Assembly: GCF_029893355.1 (NCBI RefSeq) | Contig: NZ_JARZAI010000019.1 | Coordinates: forward strand, 1 to 64,000 | Length of the DNA stretch: 64,000 nucleotides | DNA from: Kitasatospora sp. MAA4 | GTDB lineage: Bacteria; Actinomycetota; Actinomycetes; Streptomycetales; Streptomycetaceae | Direction: 5' to 3' | Made by a program: the position numbers and the translations under genes | The notes under the pieces: model-generated | What the model was told of the DNA's origin: nothing | Seen by the model: only the letters and a program-made list of their open reading frames with translations | The model's database searches: none | Shown here: in pieces, positions 8,755-16,399 of the stretch | Numbering within the stretch: position 1 is the first letter of the stretch | How the letters are laid out: every line of letters starts with the position of its first letter

Positions 8755-11058
8755 TCAGTACTGCGAGGAGACGGTGACTCCGCTGAAGGCGGTGTTGCCG
8801 TAGAGGCTGATGTAGCGGTAGCCCGCGGTGTCGTTGGTGACCGTGAGGCTCTGGTCGCTGCCGGAACCGGTGGACTCCGCCGTCTGGTTGTCGGCGGTGG
8901 CCCAGGTGGTCGGGCTGTAGTAGAGGTACGGGTTGCCGGTGCCGCCGGTGGTGGTGACGTTCAGCGTGGTGGTGCCGGCCGGCAGGTAGATGTAGAGGAA
9001 GTCCGAGCTGCCGGCTGCGGCCGACTGGTCGAGCAGGGAGCAGTTCTGGCCCATCTCCCGCGGGTCGGCGCCGGTGCACTGCGGCAGGGTGGGGGGAGGG
9101 GTCGGGGTCGAGCAGGCGCCGGCCGCGCAGGCGTCGAGCCAGCTGTTGAAGTCGGCGTCGTAGCGGGTGCCGATGCCGTCGTTGTAGACGGCGTAGCCGC
9201 CCGCGTAGTCACCGGCGCGGAACTTGGCGAGCATGTTGTAAACGTCCTGGGGGTGCTTCTCGAACATGTACCGCACCGCGAGGTAGCCCCACGGGTAGGT
9301 GCGCGTCACGTCGCTGTTGTCGTAGGTGCTCTGCCACAGCGTGCTCAGCGCGTAGGTGTGGTTGGCGGCGTCGGCCATCGCCTCGGTGTCGGTCACGCCG
9401 CGGTAGGTGTAGGAGACGTACTCGGCCAGGCCCTCGATCCACCACACGTCGGGGACGGTGACCTCGGAGGCGAAGTCGCCCTTGGTGTCGTAGCGGCCGT
9501 CCAGGGCGTGGGTGTACTCGTGGTTGAGGTTCCAGATACCGCCGACGAAGCCGTCGTCGGGGCTCTTGACGTACATGATCGACATCGGCTGGTTGTTGGG
9601 GTCGGTCGGGTCCCCGGTCAGCGTCATGCCGCCGTTGTTGGTGTCGATGTTGTAGAGGACACCGGCGTAGGTCTCGTAGTCGGTGGGGCTGGCGAACACG
9701 ACCAGCTTGATCGTCGACTCGTACTCGCCCGGGATCGGGGTGTTGTTGTCCTTGACCAGGTTGTTGAAGAACGCGTCCTGGTGGATGACGCTGTTGCAGG
9801 CCGCGTCGAGGTCGGCGGCGCTCAGCGACTGCGCCAGGATGGTGTGCGCCGGGTCGCAGACGTGGGTGATCGGCAGCGCCGCCGCGGTGAGCTGGGCGAC
9901 CAGGTTGCAGGTGCCGTAGTCCGAGCAGTTCGCCTGGTCGAAGCTGTCGGCCATACCGGCGACGCCGACCCAGAGCGGGGCCGTCGGGCCGGTCATGGAC
10001 GAGACCTTCAGCAGGCCCTGCATCAGCGGCTTCACGGTGGCCTGGAGTGCGGGGTGCTGGATGAAGCGGCTGGTCTCGATCCCCGCATTGGAGTCCAGGA
10101 AGGAGTTGGCGGTGCCCAGCAGGTCGAGGTGGTTGTGGGCGAAGGTGTCGAGCGTGGTGATGATGCTCGGGTCCGCCGTCACGGCGGCCACGAAGTCCGC
10201 GTTCTGGTGGCCGCGGAAGAGCGGGGTGTAGACGTCGTTGACGGCCGTGACCATGCTCTCGATGCCGTTGTACGAGTTGTCGTAGGCGTTGAGCAGCTGC
10301 TGGTCGACGTTCAGGTAGCGGGCCTGCTCGTTGGCGCTGTCGGTGAGGACGACGGCGTCGCCCAGGACGTCGCCGTTCGCGGCGGTGACGTCGCGGGAGT
10401 GCGCGTTGGCGAAGAAGGCGTCCAGGCCGCCCTCGGTGGCGGTGGCCAGGGTCGCGTCGTAGCTGCCGACGGACGGGTTGTTGTACTGGATGTAGTAGCC
10501 GGCGCGCAGGAACAGGAGCAGCTGCCAGACACCGGTCGAGTCGTCGCCGGGATAGCTGACGGCGGCGCTGCCGAGCGCATTGGCTATCGCGACCATCTGC
10601 GGCTCGGCGAACACGTTGGCCGCGTCGGTGCCGGTGACGGTGAAGAGGGTGTTGACGCAGTCGGTGGTCGACGACTGGACGAACGACACCAGCGCGGATC
10701 CGGACCTGCTGCCGAAGTCGGCCGGGCTGCAGGACGCCGCCGCCGCCGATTTGGCGTTGCTCTTGAGCTGAACTCCGGGGTGCGAGGCGGGCGCAGGCGT
10801 CGCGGGGGCCAGCGGAGGAATCGCGGATGCGGGAAGTTTGCCGTGCTGCTCGGCAGCCTGGTCGGACCTGGTGACGGTCCGGCCGGCCGGCGAGAGCGCA
10901 CGAGCGGGCGCCGGCTTCGCGGCCGTGGCCGCGGTCGGCGTCTTCGCGGCGCCGCGCGGTGCAGGGGCCGCGACCGCGGGTGTCGCCAGACCGGCCAGCG
11001 CGACGACGGTGGCCAGACCGCCCGCCACGAGTCCGGGCAGGGGGGAGCGGTAGCGCAT
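8755..11058 (-). CDS. Secreted M9-family collagenase (copy 2, no PKD domain)
   Basis: A 767-residue zinc metalloprotease precursor. The ATG at 11058 has GAAGGAG 6 nt upstream and opens a Sec signal peptide (MRYRSPLPGL, hydrophobic core, AVAAPA cleavage region). After an Ala/Pro-rich linker comes the M9 N-terminal domain (CSPADFGSRSG), then the catalytic domain with HEYTH (H513-E514...H517) and IEGLAEY carrying the third zinc ligand, then the C-terminal PPC-like domain (CTGADPREMGQNCS onward). It shares most of its sequence with the product of 1402-3999 but lacks the PKD module between catalytic and terminal domains. It is preceded by its own LysR gene in the same orientation. Confidence 0.93.
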   Translation of the reverse strand: MRYRSPLPGLVAGGLATVVALAGLATPAVAAPAPRGAAKTPTAATAAKPAPARALSPAGRTVTRSDQAAEQHGKLPASAIPPLAPATPAPASHPGVQLKSNAKSAAAASCSPADFGSRSGSALVSFVQSSTTDCVNTLFTVTGTDAANVFAEPQMVAIANALGSAAVSYPGDDSTGVWQLLLFLRAGYYIQYNNPSVGSYDATLATATEGGLDAFFANAHSRDVTAANGDVLGDAVVLTDSANEQARYLNVDQQLLNAYDNSYNGIESMVTAVNDVYTPLFRGHQNADFVAAVTADPSIITTLDTFAHNHLDLLGTANSFLDSNAGIETSRFIQHPALQATVKPLMQGLLKVSSMTGPTAPLWVGVAGMADSFDQANCSDYGTCNLVAQLTAAALPITHVCDPAHTILAQSLSAADLDAACNSVIHQDAFFNNLVKDNNTPIPGEYESTIKLVVFASPTDYETYAGVLYNIDTNNGGMTLTGDPTDPNNQPMSIMYVKSPDDGFVGGIWNLNHEYTHALDGRYDTKGDFASEVTVPDVWWIEGLAEYVSYTYRGVTDTEAMADAANHTYALSTLWQSTYDNSDVTRTYPWGYLAVRYMFEKHPQDVYNMLAKFRAGDYAGGYAVYNDGIGTRYDADFNSWLDACAAGACSTPTPPPTLPQCTGADPREMGQNCSLLDQSAAAGSSDFLYIYLPAGTTTLNVTTTGGTGNPYLYYSPTTWATADNQTAESTGSGSDQSLTVTNDTAGYRYISLYGNTAFSGVTVSSQY

Positions 11059-11147
11059 CTGTGCTCCTTCATGGATAGACGCCTCTGTGGGGGATGTCTG
11101 AGGCGTGAGAGGGACGCTGCCACCTCCCACCGGCGCGTTCAATACGG

Positions 11148-11184
11148 TGTGACATAGCACCTTGCGGGACATGCCATAACACAG
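11148..11184. promoter_or_regulatory. Candidate LysR half-sites before collagenase 2
   Basis: TGTGACA at 11148-11154 and TGCCATAACACA at 11172-11183 match the two halves of the site at 1286-1304, but with wider spacing and in a changed order. They lie between collagenase 2 and LysR copy 2. Role as operator is inferred. Confidence 0.4.
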
Positions 11185-11215
11185 CTCTTTCGGTGAATTC
11201 GGTGAACTGGAGGAC

Positions 11216-12157
11216 TCAGGCCCCGGACGCCCACGCCTGGAAGTGCGACGCCTGCGCGATGAGGTCGTGGTAGGCCGCGGTGGCGCAGCTGAAGAGCGTG
11301 TCCGAGACCTCACCGGCGAAGCCGTCGCACCGCCAGGCCAGCACATAGCGGCACCACAGCGGCGTGCCGGTCAGCGGTTTGACCAGGACGTCGGGGATCG
11401 GCCGCATGGTCGCCTGCACGACGGAGACCCCGAGGCCGTCGGCGATCATGTTCTGCAACTGGAGCTGGTCGCCCAGGAACTCGTGGACGGCCGCCGGAGT
11501 GAAGCCGGCCGCCGCGCAGGCCTGGTGGAACACCCCCGGCCAGCCGGCGCCGTCGTCGGGGGTGAGGAACCAGGCGTCGTCGGCCAGCTCGGCCAGCGAG
11601 ACCTCCAGGCGGGCCCTGAGGCGGTGGCGCGCGGGCAGGGCGATGAAGCACGGCGCGGTCGCGATCCCGCGATGCGTCACCTCGGCCGAGTGCTGGAGTG
11701 CGAGGCCGGGGTAGTCCGCGGCGATCGCCACGTCGACCTCGCCCTTCTGCAGGAGTTCGACGATCTCCGAGGACGAGTAGACGCTGCGCACCGTGACCGC
11801 GAGATCGGGGATCCGGTTCCTCGCCCGGACCACCATGCCGGCCAGGATCGGCGAGTTGGTGGCCGCGACGCGCAGGGTCCGACGCGTTCCCGGGGCGCTG
11901 CCCCGCGGGCGGTGCCCGATCGCGTCCGCCCGCGACAGGACGTCGCGGGCCTGCGCCAGGACCTCGAAGCCGTATTCGGTCGGCACCACGCCGGACACCC
12001 TGCGTTCGAACAGCAACTCCCCGAAGTGGCTCTCGATGCGCCTGAGTTGGGTGCTCATGGCCGGCTGCGAGTACCCCAGAACCGAGGCGGCCCGGCCCAC
12101 ACTCCCCGCATCGGCGATCGCACACAGCACCCGCAGGTGTCGTAGCTCCAGCTCCAT
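11216..12157 (-). CDS. LysR-family transcriptional regulator (copy 2)
   Basis: A 313-residue regulator with the same length as and strong similarity to the product of 354-1295 (both begin M(D/E)LELRHLRVLC and share the SQPA.STQLRRIE recognition helix region). N-terminal helix-turn-helix and C-terminal effector domain are complete. The start at 12157 is chosen because it aligns with the paralogue; an upstream in-frame extension would run into the IS relic. It precedes collagenase 2 on the same strand by 157 nt and probably controls it. The TnpB relic begins about 20 nt upstream of the start codon, so its native promoter may have been replaced. Confidence 0.9.
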   Translation of the reverse strand: MELELRHLRVLCAIADAGSVGRAASVLGYSQPAMSTQLRRIESHFGELLFERRVSGVVPTEYGFEVLAQARDVLSRADAIGHRPRGSAPGTRRTLRVAATNSPILAGMVVRARNRIPDLAVTVRSVYSSSEIVELLQKGEVDVAIAADYPGLALQHSAEVTHRGIATAPCFIALPARHRLRARLEVSLAELADDAWFLTPDDGAGWPGVFHQACAAAGFTPAAVHEFLGDQLQLQNMIADGLGVSVVQATMRPIPDVLVKPLTGTPLWCRYVLAWRCDGFAGEVSDTLFSCATAAYHDLIAQASHFQAWASGA

Positions 12158-12178
12158 CCTTTGATCTTCGCAGGGAAT

Positions 12179-12196
12179 CCCGGCTTTCAGGCCGGG
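12179..12196. repeat. Small hairpin at the left side of the IS relic
   Basis: CCCGGC-TTTCAG-GCCGGG forms a 6-bp stem resembling the subterminal hairpins of IS200/IS605 elements. It lies just upstream of the TnpB remnant and 22 nt from the LysR start codon. Confidence 0.4.
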
Positions 12197-12210
12197 CGGG
12201 AACGTGATCT

Positions 12211-12408
12211 TTGGCCCGCAGGTGCGGAGCACCGACCACCGGACCCCGCAACACCTCCCGCGAATGTCGGCACACCGCGAAGGAGAACCGGCCCACCCAT
12301 GCGAGGTTCCACTGCGTCGCCTGCGGTCACACGGCCCACGCCGACACGGTCGGAGCCACCGACGTTCTACGGGCCGGGCTGGTCCGTCGCAACGCCAACC
12401 CGGCCTAG
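12211..12408 (+). pseudogene. TnpB C-terminal zinc-ribbon remnant (IS200/IS605 or IS607 type)
   Basis: In this frame the last ~50 codons encode NTSRECRHTAKENRP..., then FHCVACGHTAHAD, ending LRAGLVRRNANPA and a TAG. That is the C-terminal zinc ribbon of TnpB/IS1341-type proteins, normally TSxxCxxCGHxxKENR...FxCxxCGHxAHAD. The first CxxC is broken: only one cysteine remains and the CG of CGH is missing. The second CVAC pair is intact. No RuvC-like nuclease domain remains, so this is a decayed fragment. No function is expected, although the 3' end of such genes commonly overlaps a guide RNA. Confidence 0.8.
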
Positions 12409-12415
12409 CGAGAAG

Positions 12416-12435
12416 CCCCCGGACTTATCCGGGGG
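12416..12435 (+). mobile_element. Right-end hairpin of the TnpB element
   Basis: CCCCCGGA-CTTA-TCCGGGGG is a perfect 8-bp hairpin 7 nt after the TnpB stop, followed by GGAGTCAC. This is the usual layout of an IS200/IS605-family right end. No matching left end or TnpA gene is visible. Confidence 0.65.
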
Positions 12436-12446
12436 AGGAGTCACTC

Positions 12447-12596
12447 GTGCATTCCTCCCGGCGCCAGGCGTGGAACGCCTTCTGGCGCGATCCCGCGCGC
12501 ACCCCGTCCGTGCTGATGGCGATCCGGCTGGCCGACCCCGGCTGGCTGGAGGGGCCGGCCGTAGGGGACGGCTGGGACTCTCCCGCCTACGAGTGA
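12447..12596 (+). CDS. Possible small protein downstream of the IS right end
   Basis: A GTG-initiated 49-codon frame with GGGGGAGGAG about 7 nt upstream; part of that Shine-Dalgarno-like sequence belongs to the IS hairpin. The predicted product is acidic-aromatic (WNAFWRD, ADPGWLEG) and has no recognised family. It may be the 3' remainder of a gene cut by the element. Evidence is codon pattern and ribosome binding site only. Confidence 0.3.
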   Translation: MHSSRRQAWNAFWRDPARTPSVLMAIRLADPGWLEGPAVGDGWDSPAYE

Positions 12597-12801
12597 CCCC
12601 GACCGGGGTGTGACGCTGGCCATGTTCGGGAGCGCGGCAGGGGCGTCCGGTTCGCCACCCTGCCGGGGTTGCCGCAGCTCATGGGGCTCGTGCGGCCCGG
12701 CGTGCTGCGGTGCGAGCAGGCAGGTCCGCGCGGGGAGCCGATGGTTTCTGAAGATAACCTGTGCTTGCGCATGGCCTGGCTCTAGCTCGAAAGATGGACT
12801 T

Positions 12802-14247
12802 GTGACTGTCAACGAAGACGTGTTCACGAACTGGAAGAACCGCGAGGAGATCGCGGAGTCTATGATCCCGATCATCGGGAGGCTGCACCGCGAGCGGGAC
12901 GTCACTGTCCTGCTGCACAGCCGCTCCCTGGTGAACAAGTCGGTGGTCAGCATCCTCAAGACGCACCGGTTCGCCCGCCAGATAGCCGGTGAGGAGCTCT
13001 CGGTCACCGAGACGCTGCCGTTCCTGAGCGCGCTCGCCGCGCTGGACCTCGGCCCCTCCCAGATCGACATCGGCATGCTCGCCGCGACGTACGCGAGTGA
13101 CGACCGCGGCCTCTCGGTCGAGGAGTTCACCGCCGAGGCGGTCGTCGGTGCGACCGGTGCCAACAAGCTGGAGCGCGCCGAGTCGCGCGACGTCGTCCTC
13201 TACGGCTTCGGCCGGATCGGCCGCCTGCTGGCCCGCCTGCTCGTCGAGAAGGCCGGTTCGGGCAACGGGCTGCGGCTTCGCGCCATCGTCGTGCGCAAGA
13301 GCGGCGGTGAGGACCTGGTCAAGCGCGCCTCGCTGCTGCGGCGCGACTCCATCCACGGCCAGTTCCAGGGCACGATCACGGTCGACGAGGCCAACAGCAA
13401 GATCATCGCCAACGGCACCGAGATCAAGGTCATCTACTCCAATGACCCGACCACGGTGGACTACACGGCGTACGGCATCAACGACGCCATCCTGATCGAC
13501 AACACCGGCCGCTGGCGCGACCGCGAGGGGCTGTCGAAGCACCTGCGCCCCGGCATCGCCAAGGTGGTGCTGACCGCGCCCGGCAAGGGCGACGTGCCCA
13601 ACATCGTGCACGGCGTCAACCACGACACGATCAAGCCGGACGAGCAGATCATCTCCTGCGCGTCCTGCACCACCAACGCGATCGTCCCGCCGCTGAAGGC
13701 GATGGCGGACGAGTACGGCGTGCTGCGCGGCCACGTGGAGACCGTCCACTCGTACACCAACGACCAGAACCTGCTGGACAACTACCACGACTCCGACCGT
13801 CGTGGCCGTTCGGCGGCGCTCAACATGGTGATCACCGAGACCGGTGCCGCCTCGGCCGTCGCCAAGGCGCTGCCGGACCTCAAGGCGACCATCACCGGCA
13901 GCTCGATCCGCGTTCCGGTGCCGGACGTCTCGATCGCGATCCTCAACCTGACGCTGGCGCGCGGGACCAACCGCGAGGAGGTCCTCGACTACCTCCGCAA
14001 CGTGTCGCTGACCTCGCCGCTCAAGCGCCAGATCGACTTCATCAGCGCGCCCGACGCGGTCTCCAGCGACTTCATCGGCTCGCGCCACGCCTCGATCGTC
14101 GACGCGGGTGCCACCAAGGTCGAGGGCGACAACGCCATCCTCTACCTGTGGTACGACAACGAGTTCGGCTACTCGTGCCAGGTCATCCGGGTCGTCCAGC
14201 ACGTCTCCGGGGTGGAGTACCCGACCTACCCGGCCCCGGCGGTCTGA
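12802..14247 (+). CDS. gap: Glyceraldehyde-3-phosphate dehydrogenase, long form
   Basis: A 481-residue NAD(P)-dependent dehydrogenase that oxidises glyceraldehyde 3-phosphate to 1,3-bisphosphoglycerate. The Rossmann motif GFGRIG starts at G135, so the classical enzyme (about 335 residues) is preceded by a ~130-residue helical N-terminal extension. The active-site block SCASCTTN places the catalytic cysteine at C289. WYDNEFGYS near the C terminus is intact. The start is GTG at 12802 because the sequence aligns from VNEDVF and codon pattern upstream of it decays. This extended form is a second GAPDH class known in actinobacteria and some proteobacteria. It ends just before a hairpin shared with the convergent MBL gene. 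Confidence 0.93.
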   Translation: MTVNEDVFTNWKNREEIAESMIPIIGRLHRERDVTVLLHSRSLVNKSVVSILKTHRFARQIAGEELSVTETLPFLSALAALDLGPSQIDIGMLAATYASDDRGLSVEEFTAEAVVGATGANKLERAESRDVVLYGFGRIGRLLARLLVEKAGSGNGLRLRAIVVRKSGGEDLVKRASLLRRDSIHGQFQGTITVDEANSKIIANGTEIKVIYSNDPTTVDYTAYGINDAILIDNTGRWRDREGLSKHLRPGIAKVVLTAPGKGDVPNIVHGVNHDTIKPDEQIISCASCTTNAIVPPLKAMADEYGVLRGHVETVHSYTNDQNLLDNYHDSDRRGRSAALNMVITETGAASAVAKALPDLKATITGSSIRVPVPDVSIAILNLTLARGTNREEVLDYLRNVSLTSPLKRQIDFISAPDAVSSDFIGSRHASIVDAGATKVEGDNAILYLWYDNEFGYSCQVIRVVQHVSGVEYPTYPAPAV

Positions 14248-14265
14248 TTCCGGCGGACGTGTCCC

Positions 14266-14307
14266 CACTGGGTGCCCGCGGCGTTCTCACGCCGCCGGCA
14301 CCCAGTG
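14266..14307. terminator. Bidirectional terminator overlapping the MBL stop codon
   Basis: CACTGGGTGCC/GCGGCG pairs with CGCCGC/GGCACCCAGTG around TTCTCA, with one opposed C mismatch. It lies between convergent genes, and the loop contains the stop codon of the MBL-fold gene. Confidence 0.75.
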
Positions 14308-15156
14308 GTGTCCGTGCCCGTCGCGGGTGACCAGGCCGAGGACCACGTCGGCGAAGTGGCCGCCGAACCCGAAGGTGTCCGGGCGGGAGAGCTCGTCCAG
14401 CACCGCCAGGCGGGTGCGGACGGCGGTGTCCGGGTCGGTGTCCAGCGTGACCCGCCAGTCGGGCCGCGCGACCTGGGCCGGAGAGTGCATGACGTCCCCG
14501 AACGCGATCAGCCGCTCGCCGCCGGACGAGATCACGTACGAGGTGTGGCCGGCGCTGTGGCCGGGGGTGATCCAGGCGGTGACGCCCGGGAAGACCTCCT
14601 CCCCGTCGGCAGCCGAGGCCGCCCGCTCCCGCAGGAACCGGGCCGACCTGGGCGGCAGGAGTCCGTGCCGGGCGCGCCACTCGGCGTCCGAGGCGATGAA
14701 CGCGGCGTTGCCGAACAGCAGCTCCGAGCCGTCCTCGCCGGGGGCGAAGGCCCAGCCGACGTGGTCGTCGTGCAGGTGCGTGAAGGCGACCGTGTCCACC
14801 AGTTCCGGCGACTTCCCCAGCGCGATCAGCGTGGCCGGCAGCCGGCCGCCCTTCAGTGCGCCGAGGGCGGGATGGGTGCGGGAGGCCGGGACGTGCCGGC
14901 GGCCGTAGCCGGTGTCGATCAGCAGGGCGCGGCCCTGGTACTCCACCAGCAGTCCGCCGATCGAGCCGACCAGGTAGCCCTCGTCGTCCAGGTGGTCCGC
15001 GCGCTGGCGCCAGTCCTCCGCGGTGGACTGCGGCAGCCAGGAGCGGGGGTCGAGCTGCATGCACCCGTCGGGCAGGTAGGTGACCTGGTGGTCGCCGACG
15101 CGCAGGGTGCGGATCGGTGAGACCCGGTTGAGCTGTCCGGCCATCATGAGGGTCAT
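14287..15156 (-). CDS. MBL-fold metallo-hydrolase
   Basis: A 289-residue metallo-β-lactamase-fold hydrolase with the zinc motif THLHDDH (HxHxDH), a later TPGHSAGH histidine, FGDVMH aspartate and GFGGHF histidine, so all metal ligands of a dinuclear site are present. This resembles the quorum-quenching lactonase/AttM-like branch, but the substrate cannot be told from sequence. Start at 15156 follows AGGAGG with a rather long 11-nt gap; ATG at 15147 is the alternative. It is divergent from the XRE/ImmA operon, with a shared 190-bp promoter region. Confidence 0.87.
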   Translation of the reverse strand: MTLMMAGQLNRVSPIRTLRVGDHQVTYLPDGCMQLDPRSWLPQSTAEDWRQRADHLDDEGYLVGSIGGLLVEYQGRALLIDTGYGRRHVPASRTHPALGALKGGRLPATLIALGKSPELVDTVAFTHLHDDHVGWAFAPGEDGSELLFGNAAFIASDAEWRARHGLLPPRSARFLRERAASAADGEEVFPGVTAWITPGHSAGHTSYVISSGGERLIAFGDVMHSPAQVARPDWRVTLDTDPDTAVRTRLAVLDELSRPDTFGFGGHFADVVLGLVTRDGHGHHWVPAA

Positions 15157-15280
15157 GGAAGCAACGTCCTCCTGGTATCCGCACCGAGCCGACGTGGTGA
15201 CAGGTCCGTTGATCCCCGCTGGAGTTCGGTCGCGTGCTTGCACGGTAGAGCGGCCCAGGAGGGCTGTCAACGGAGGTAAG

Positions 15281-15299
15281 AGGTGGTGGTCCATCACCT
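15281..15299. promoter_or_regulatory. Inverted repeat in the MBL / XRE divergent promoter
   Basis: AGGTG-N9-CACCT lies between the divergent MBL-fold and XRE genes. Such a short palindrome could bind the XRE regulator encoded just downstream. No evidence beyond symmetry and position. Confidence 0.3.
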
Positions 15300-15347
15300 A
15301 CCATGTGAGTGTGGATCTGACGTGCGTGCGCAGAACGGAGGTGGCGG

Positions 15348-15815
15348 ATGGCCGGGGACGAGGAAACGGCTGAATGCCCTTTGGCCGGCAAGCTGAACAC
15401 GCTGTTCCGGGCCGTGGTGTCCGCGAGCGGCGGCCCGTACAGCACGGACGAGGTGGCTCGGACGATCACCGCGGCGGGGGTGCCCATCTCCGCGAGCTAC
15501 ATCTGGCTGCTGCGCAAGGGGCAGCGCGACAACCCGACGCTCAAGCACATCGAGGCGCTGGCCAAGTTCTTCGGGGTGCCGCCGGCCTACTTCTTCGACG
15601 ACGGCATCACGGCGACCGTCAACGCGGAGCTCGAACTCCTGGTCGCCCTGCGGGATGCGAAGGTGCAGCGGGTCGCGCTGCGGGCCGCCGGGCTGTCCCC
15701 CGAGAGCCTGCACTCGATCGGCGAGGTGATCGAACGGGTGCGCGAGCTCGAGGGCCTGAACCGCGCACCCCGCACCCCTCGCAACACCTCCAAGGATGGG
15801 TCGGCGTCGTCTTGA
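15348..15815 (+). CDS. XRE-family helix-turn-helix regulator
   Basis: A 155-residue protein with an XRE-type helix-turn-helix in its first 85 residues (ISASYIWLLRKGQRDNPTLKHIEALAKFFGVPPAYFFDD) and a helical C-terminal tail. ATG at 15348 follows CGGAGGTGG. It is first in an operon with an ImmA/IrrE-type protease, a MAB_1171c-type membrane protein and an amidase. Such XRE/ImmA pairs act as repressor and antirepressor protease in other systems. Autoregulation through the upstream palindrome is inferred. Confidence 0.85.
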   Translation: MAGDEETAECPLAGKLNTLFRAVVSASGGPYSTDEVARTITAAGVPISASYIWLLRKGQRDNPTLKHIEALAKFFGVPPAYFFDDGITATVNAELELLVALRDAKVQRVALRAAGLSPESLHSIGEVIERVRELEGLNRAPRTPRNTSKDGSASS

Positions 15816-15865
15816 TCATCTCGGCCTGGCATTCTGTCGACGGGCTGCGACACGAAGAAGAGACC

Positions 15866-16399
15866 ATGAACCTGCGGCGGATGAAAGCGCACTGCGAGGT
15901 ACTGCTCCGCGATCTGGCGATCCCGGATCCGTTCGACATGCGCGAACTCTGCGACCGGATAGCCGAGCGCTCCGGGCGGCCGATCAGGTTGCAGCCGATG
16001 GCCCTGGGAGCGCACAGCCCGTGCGGGCTCTGGGTCGGCACGCCGGAGGTCGACTACATCTTCTTCGAGCGCCGGACCAGCCGACTGCACCAGGACCACA
16101 TCATCGCCCACGAGTTGGGCCACCTGCTCTGCGAGCACGAGGCGGAGGAGATCGTCGGCGCGGAGACCTCGCGGCTGATCATGCCCAACCTCGACCCGGC
16201 GATGGTCGAACGGGTGCTGCAGCGCCACGGCTACGGCGCGGCCGCCGAGCAGGAGGCCGAGATGATCGCCTCGCTCATCCTCCAGCGGGCCAGTCGCCGC
16301 CAGCCCGACCCGGTGTTCCCGAGTCCGCCGCGCGGTACCGAGGACATCGTCCACCGGCTCGAACGCTCGCTGCGGCAAGCGCCTGAGGGAGACGAATGA
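15866..16399 (+). CDS. ImmA/IrrE-family zinc metallopeptidase-like protein
   Basis: A 177-residue protein with the zinc-binding motif HELGH (H82-E83...H86), preceded by the FERRTSRLHQDHIIA strand-helix typical of ImmA/IrrE proteins and followed by an acidic EHEAEEI. Family members cleave XRE-type repressors in response to stress or signals. The XRE partner lies immediately upstream, and its last codons are 50 nt from this start. ATG at 15866 has GAAGAAGAG before it; a TTG at 15812 would extend the protein by 18 residues. The stop overlaps the next gene by ATGA. Confidence 0.85.
   Translation: MNLRRMKAHCEVLLRDLAIPDPFDMRELCDRIAERSGRPIRLQPMALGAHSPCGLWVGTPEVDYIFFERRTSRLHQDHIIAHELGHLLCEHEAEEIVGAETSRLIMPNLDPAMVERVLQRHGYGAAAEQEAEMIASLILQRASRRQPDPVFPSPPRGTEDIVHRLERSLRQAPEGDE

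Noticed and set aside
9253..11157. Long plus-strand frame opposite collagenase 2
   Set aside because: Shadow frame; codon third-position pattern and HEYTH-containing protein lie on the minus strand.
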